Positions 61,967-64,000 of a stretch of DNA of 64,000 bases are shown here, piece by piece. The stretch's first letter is position 1. Every line of letters begins with the position of its first letter. The translations under genes and the position numbers were made by a program. This DNA comes from CBDFKU01 sp965248975 (lineage in GTDB: Bacteria > Chloroflexota > Dehalococcoidia > Lucifugimonadales > JAGWBF01), in assembly GCA_965248975.1 (NCBI GenBank), contig CBDFKU010000014.1, positions 186,001-250,000 of the forward strand, given 5' to 3'. Below the pieces are notes generated by a model, which saw nothing but the letters and a program-made list of their open reading frames with translations, ran no database searches and was not told the origin of the DNA.

Positions 61967-64000
61967 CTACGCGGATAACCCCGTTTCATGCACCAGGCCG
62001 AAGGTCAAAAGAGGGTCTTCCCGCTCCGTGGCGAACTCAACATAGGTGAGATCACCCTCCTGTCGAAGGCTCAAGGACTCAGCGCCCCCACCCTTCACCT
62101 CCAACCCGGGAGGTCCGTAGAGGGCAACGGTGTACCTGTGCTTTCCGATACCCCCCGTGGGTGAGGATGGCAAACGGAAGCTTACCGTAACGTCGCGGGC
62201 GCTTTCCTGAAGGCCGGTCACCTGCCGGCCCGAAACGGTTATGTATTTGTCCGGGAACCCCAGGAAGTGAAACTGTCCCAGCTTAGGCGCGATGACGTAG
62301 TAGTGTCCCTGGGCCGGCTCCAGGCTCCCTCCAAGGGTGGTCCCCTGCACGACCCTGCCGGCAAGGTAGTCATATACCAGCGACTCCCAGACGTATCCTG
62401 AGAGCTCGTCCAGGTTCAGGCTGTAGCCGGCGGCGTCCTGGCCCACGTTGAATGCCGCCAGGTAGATCCATTTCCTTCCACCGACCGTGGTGGTGGTGTA
62501 GAAAGCCAGCACGTCGGACTGAAGTGTAGAGACCACCGGGACGGGCGGGTGATCGGGCTTGGCCGTTCGCCCGTCTGGAAAACACAACCGGTCAAGGATG
62601 CTCTTGTCGATGAAGCCGGCCTTGTCCCCCACGGCCACCACGCCCGCGCTCATGGCCCGCAGCAGGGCTTCGTACTCTGCGTTGGGCTCCGCCCCTCCGG
62701 GTGTTGGCGGTTGGTGAGGAACACATCGTAGGAGGGAGCCAGACCCAACGAGCCTGCCAGGAGGGACAGCAGGACGTTGTGCCTGATGCTGTCCTGGAAG
62801 GGCATGAAGTTTCTGACCTGGCCGGTGACCCGCAACGCCTCGACCTGTTGGCTCTGGTGGTTCAGGTAGTCGGTATGGGTGCGAACGGCCATGACGTTAC
62901 GGTGTCGAGTGGACGCCAGGTAATGGCCGATGGTTGGCATGCACATCATCACCGCCATGCCACGGTCCCCGAAGGCGCCTGCAAGGTCGTCGAACCAGCG
63001 ATCAGCGCTGCCTATCCTGCTTCGAAGGGAAGGCGAGTTCTGTAGCTGGGTCCGCAGGAAGTCGGGCCATATGCCAAGGGCGCCCCAGCTCTCGAACTCC
63101 CCGGCGAGGCCCTCGTAGAACGTCCGCTCCACCGGGTAGGAGGACGCGGGGCCGACGGTGAACTCGTGCTTTCCCATGTAGTCGTTGGGGGTGTCGAAAG
63201 CCGACATATGAAGCAGGTATGGTATTCCGGTTTCCCGGTGCACCGTCTCCAGTCCCCTGGGATACTTAACCGGATCCGGCTTGTAGCTCCGTGCGAAGCC
63301 CACCTGGCCGTACCTGTACCACAGGTCCAGGCCGAAGTAGCCGATGGGTACCTCCGCATCCCTGAAACAGGCGGACAGCTCCTGGAGGACCTCCTCGTCC
63401 GCCTTCCGGAACAGCTCGGTGTAGTAGCCGCCGAAGCAGTTCCAGTAGCCGGCGGTGCCCAGAAGCGGGTGGTCCGAATGGTCGCGTCTATCCTTTCCGC
63501 CGGCCTCGAGGAGCCAGTCTCCCAGCCGATAGAGGGTTTCTGCGACCCCTCGACCGAACACCAGCGCCGTTCGTGTGGTGGTGTTTCGGGGGATCCCGTC
63601 AACCGAGCCGTGGAGTCCCCTGGCCACCGCCGTCTCCGAAGGCGTATCTATGACCCGCAGAGGGCTTATCAGGAAATGGTTGAAGGGGGCGGCCGCCAGG
63701 GTCCTCTCCTGATCGTCGTAGAGGACCAGGGGGCAGAAGGGCTTCTTGGAGATGGTGCTCAGGTCTTCTTTAGGGGAGTAACCAGCCTTGCTCAGCTTGG
63801 ATGGCAGGTTGGCCAGGCCCCTGCCGGTAACGGCCTCTGGGAAATGTCCGCCGTCCCTGGAGCTCTCGAGTGAAATCAGTCCCCAGGTGTAGGCCAGGTA
63901 GTTGAGGTCCTCCGCCAGGAGCATTATCGGAGAGTTGAATGTGGTGTCGTGGAAGCTGTCCTCCACGTAGGTCCCAGCGATATCCTCCAGCGCGGTGGTC
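61967..64000 (-). CDS. Glycoside hydrolase-like protein, frameshifted and cut by the right edge
   Basis: The frame is open to the window edge, so the N terminus is missing; a GTG at 63966 is only an internal start. From 64000 to about 62690 it reads in one frame (WPDFLRTQLQNS, GYFGLDLWYRYGQVGFARSY); it then shifts to the frame that runs to 61967 (NAEYEALLRAMSAGVV, VSTLQSDVLAFYTTTTVGG). Restoring one G to the GGGG run near 62694-62698 joins them. A TIM-barrel domain of the GH36/GH31/GH27 type with a C-terminal beta-sandwich seems likely, but I cannot assign a family with certainty. It is the first gene of the minus-strand string to reach this edge. Confidence 0.6.

Noticed and set aside
1..64000. 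CRISPR array, insertion sequence or prophage
   Set aside because: No regularly spaced repeats, transposase or integrase, or phage structural genes were seen.

Overview
The window is GC-rich bacterial DNA, densely coding, from what I infer to be a member of the Chloroflexota (possibly Dehalococcoidia or SAR202-like). The reasons are the alternative complex III-type respiratory operon, the paired glutamine synthetases next to gltBD, the SPFH/FtsH set, and a dispersed repeat of the TCGACAAGCTCA...TGAGCCTGTCGA type. The taxonomic call rests on gene content and general familiarity, not on a search.

Layout. 1-6640 (minus strand): an alternative complex III/Qrc-like operon of a small membrane protein, pentaheme cytochrome c, molybdopterin-fold subunit, four-cluster Fe-S subunit and two NrfD-type membrane subunits, the last cut by the left edge. 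6845-7075: a small Tat-signal protein read divergently. 7146-7919: an ArsM-like methyltransferase whose reading frame runs through an in-frame UGA. 8074-13419 (minus): mutS, an ArsC/Spx-like redox protein with an in-frame UGA in a UxxC motif, a HAD-like protein and mutL. 13711-20436: a six-helix membrane protein, a ferredoxin reductase-like flavoprotein, and a three-gene NuoE/NuoF/NuoG-FdhA-type NADH-linked module. 20563-24071: an LRR-Roc-COR (ROCO) protein with one frameshift. 24164-26600: an FAD oxidoreductase and an LPG-synthase-like membrane protein. 26832-28612: gatC-gatA. 28675-29106: hicB and a frameshifted hicA. 29199-31789: a VOC protein, archease and rtcB (two compensating frameshifts). 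31834-37732: hflC with an unusual beta-repeat tail, hflK, a Uma2 gene plus a small ORF, and ftsH. 37964-47270: nitrogen assimilation (two glutamine synthetases, gltB, gltD). 47591-52248: a small exported protein, PPOX protein, sulfite-oxidase-family enzyme, lipoprotein and amidase. 52272-54691: a TIR-NTPase-TPR protein (one frameshift). 54696-64000 (minus): class V aminotransferase, NHL propeller, STAND-TPR protein, EthD-like barrel, DinB, MFS transporter and a glycosidase-like protein running off the right edge.

The most interesting signal is a pair of candidate selenoproteins 3.5 kb apart. Each has an in-frame UGA where relatives carry a functional Cys. In each case the homologous sequence continues uninterrupted past the UGA, and a stem-loop with G in the first two loop positions lies 16-22 nt downstream, as expected of a bacterial SECIS element. 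One lies inside a mutS-mutL gene string. Conventional gene calling would truncate both.

Separately, several genes carry single-base frameshifts (ROCO, hicA, rtcB twice, TIR gene, glycosidase-like gene), two of them in G/C homopolymers. This pattern may reflect indel errors in the assembly rather than real decay. The two UGA codons are not frameshifts and are not explained by that error type.
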